Source: JBPYCR01 sp051846915 (GTDB lineage: Bacteria > Bacillota > Bacilli > Bacillales > Amphibacillaceae). From it: DNA of 13,955 nt. The notes under the pieces are model-generated. The model did not search any database, had not been told where the DNA came from, and saw nothing but the letters and a program-made list of their open reading frames with translations. Positions 13,022 to 13,955 of this stretch are shown here, piece after piece; position 1 is the stretch's first letter; every line of letters starts with the position of its first letter. Made by a program: the position numbers and the translations under genes. The stretch covers positions 1 through 13,955 of the forward strand of contig NZ_JBPYCR010000053.1 in assembly GCF_051846915.1 (NCBI RefSeq), given 5' to 3'.

Positions 13022-13696
13022 TTGGAAGATGACCGCTCAATTATGAAAGCATCGTTAAGTACGCTTATCGCTGAAAAATTGAAAGAGGATGTTTGGCACA
13101 GAAAAATACAACTCGGTGAACGTCTCGTGGAAAGTGAGCAAGCCTCAAGATTTGATGTCAGCCGCAGTACTGTAAGAGAAGCGTTAAAGCTACTTGAACA
13201 TAAAGGAATAGTAGTGAATAAAGCACGAAGAGGCACCTATGTCTCTCAATTTTCCCGTAAAGATTTGGAGGAAATCATTGATTTACGGATTCTAATTGAG
13301 ACAAAGGCGTTCATTAACGCTTTGCCTCGTTTGGACGAAAATCATTTTAAGCATGTAAGTGAGATTGTAGACGAGATAAAAGTAAAGGCAGACAAAAAAC
13401 TATGGAATGATTTATTTGACTTGGATATGAAATTTCACAGTTATGTCGTTAATCTTTGCGGAAACGTTCGGATGATTAAAATATATAACTCGACTCAAAC
13501 GCAAATAAGAGCGTATCTTGGGTATATTGATCAATACTATTCTAATCATCAAGCTTTTTATAAAGAACACGTTGATTTGTTGGAGACGTTAAAGGAAAAA
13601 GATATTAATAAATTAAAAACGGTGTTAAGAAAGCATATAGAATATGCAGACAATACACTAATCATTGCTACGAAAGAAGATAATATGAAAAGCTGA
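13022..13696 (+). CDS. GntR-family regulator, FadR/FCD subfamily
   Basis: A 224-residue transcription factor. The N-terminal winged helix (about 10-78) has the typical LGERLVESEQASRFDVSRSTVREALKLLEHKG, followed by the wing RRGTYVS. The C-terminal FCD helical domain (about 80-215) keeps the metal and ligand residues Asp135 and His139 (DLDMKFH), His183 (KEHVDLL) and His205 (RKHIEYA). Such domains bind a small carboxylic acid, here plausibly the TRAP cargo or the M20 product. The start is TTG with GGAGG 9 bases upstream (13008-13012). As the last gene of the operon it is likely autoregulated, with the palindromes at 8415 and 9861 as candidate sites. Whether it represses or activates is not shown. 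Confidence 0.92.
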   Translation: MEDDRSIMKASLSTLIAEKLKEDVWHRKIQLGERLVESEQASRFDVSRSTVREALKLLEHKGIVVNKARRGTYVSQFSRKDLEEIIDLRILIETKAFINALPRLDENHFKHVSEIVDEIKVKADKKLWNDLFDLDMKFHSYVVNLCGNVRMIKIYNSTQTQIRAYLGYIDQYYSNHQAFYKEHVDLLETLKEKDINKLKTVLRKHIEYADNTLIIATKEDNMKS

Positions 13697-13702
13697 AGAT
13701 AT

Positions 13703-13743
13703 GAGCAGGTGCCACAGATGGTGTGCCTGCTCGTTTATTTTTA
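13703..13743 (+). terminator. Terminator of the M20-TRAP-GntR operon
   Basis: GAGCAGG (13703-13709) pairs with CCTGCTC (13726-13732). After a three-base bulge, CACA pairs with TGTG around GATGG, giving 11 pairs. The T-rich GTTTATTTTT follows. It begins 6 bases after the GntR stop. Confidence 0.8.
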
Positions 13744-13796
13744 AAAGGTAAGAAAGCATTCCTGTAATGAAGCAAAATGAGGATTGAATAAAAAAT

Positions 13797-13866
13797 GTCC
13801 CCTTGGTATGATACGAGGTGTCCGCAGTTAGCTAGCAAAAGGACCCTTAAATTAACCAAGGAGGAC
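13797..13866 (+). promoter_or_regulatory. Ribosome-binding-site-sequestering stem before the right IS110 transposase
   Basis: GTCCCCTTGGT (13797-13807) pairs with ACCAAGGAGGAC (13855-13866) in 11 base pairs with one bulged A, burying the whole AAGGAGG (13858-13864). Inside is a second stem, GGTGTCC (13817-13823) with GGACCC (13841-13846), with one bulged T. Such a fold would block translation of the transposase from read-through transcripts, and may also be part of the element's structured left end. Confidence 0.65.
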
Positions 13867-13870
13867 TATC

Positions 13871-13955
13871 ATGAATTATAAACAAAACGAAAAGATCTTA
13901 CAACTAAAAGAGAGCACTTTAATTGTCGGTATTGATATTGCGAAGAACAAACATG
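13871..13955 (+). CDS. IS110-family transposase, N-terminal part (runs off the right edge)
   Basis: Only 28 codons are visible before the window ends. They begin MNYKQNEKILQLKESTLIVG and continue IDIAKNKH. The GIDIAK motif carries the first acidic residue (Asp22) of the DEDD RuvC-like domain of IS110-family transposases, followed by the usual Lys and His. AAGGAGG lies 6 bases before the ATG. The gene has the same orientation as the transposase fragment at the left edge. The two visible parts cover different ends of the protein, so copy identity cannot be checked. The insertion left the GntR terminator intact. Confidence 0.85.
   Translation, partial: MNYKQNEKILQLKESTLIVGIDIAKNKH

Overview
The window looks like chromosomal DNA of a low-GC, spore-forming Bacillaceae bacterium, perhaps a halotolerant genus such as Oceanobacillus or Virgibacillus. 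The evidence is AT-rich codon use, strong AAGGAGG ribosome binding sites, frequent TTG starts, a YhcN-type sporulation lipoprotein, SigI and a YhdB-like small protein. The genus is inference. I see no phage genes, CRISPR array, tRNA or rRNA.

Layout. The left edge (1-737) is the C-terminal part of an IS110-family transposase. It is followed by a G+C-richer, hairpin-rich non-coding tail (about 815-1000) that could encode the element's guide (bridge) RNA. The middle holds unrelated housekeeping-type genes: a beta carbonic anhydrase (minus strand); a membrane-anchored trypsin-like protease without a PDZ domain; a YqjF/DUF2071 gene broken by two opposite single-base frameshifts in homopolymers; a SigI sigma factor with no RsgI anti-sigma gene beside it; a YhdB-like small protein (minus); a YhcN/YlaJ-type lipoprotein behind a sigma-G-like promoter; an M20 dipeptidase; and a D-2-hydroxyacid dehydrogenase (minus).

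The right third is one apparent operon, 8581-13696. It encodes a 426-residue M20 amidohydrolase resembling YlmB/ArgE/DapE, a complete TRAP transporter (DctP-type binding lipoprotein, DctQ-type small and DctM-type large membrane subunits) and a GntR/FCD regulator. The simplest reading is import of an N-acylated carboxylate by the TRAP system, cytoplasmic deacylation by the M20 enzyme, and control by the GntR protein through palindromes at 8415-8428 and 9861-9880. The substrate cannot be read from the sequence. Two strong hairpins separate the binding-protein gene from the membrane-subunit genes and probably keep the binding protein in excess.

At the right edge (13871-13955) a second IS110-family transposase gene begins in the same orientation as the left one. 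Its ribosome binding site is buried in an 11-bp stem. The segment is therefore flanked by two directly oriented IS110-type elements. The visible parts of the two genes do not overlap, so their identity cannot be tested here.
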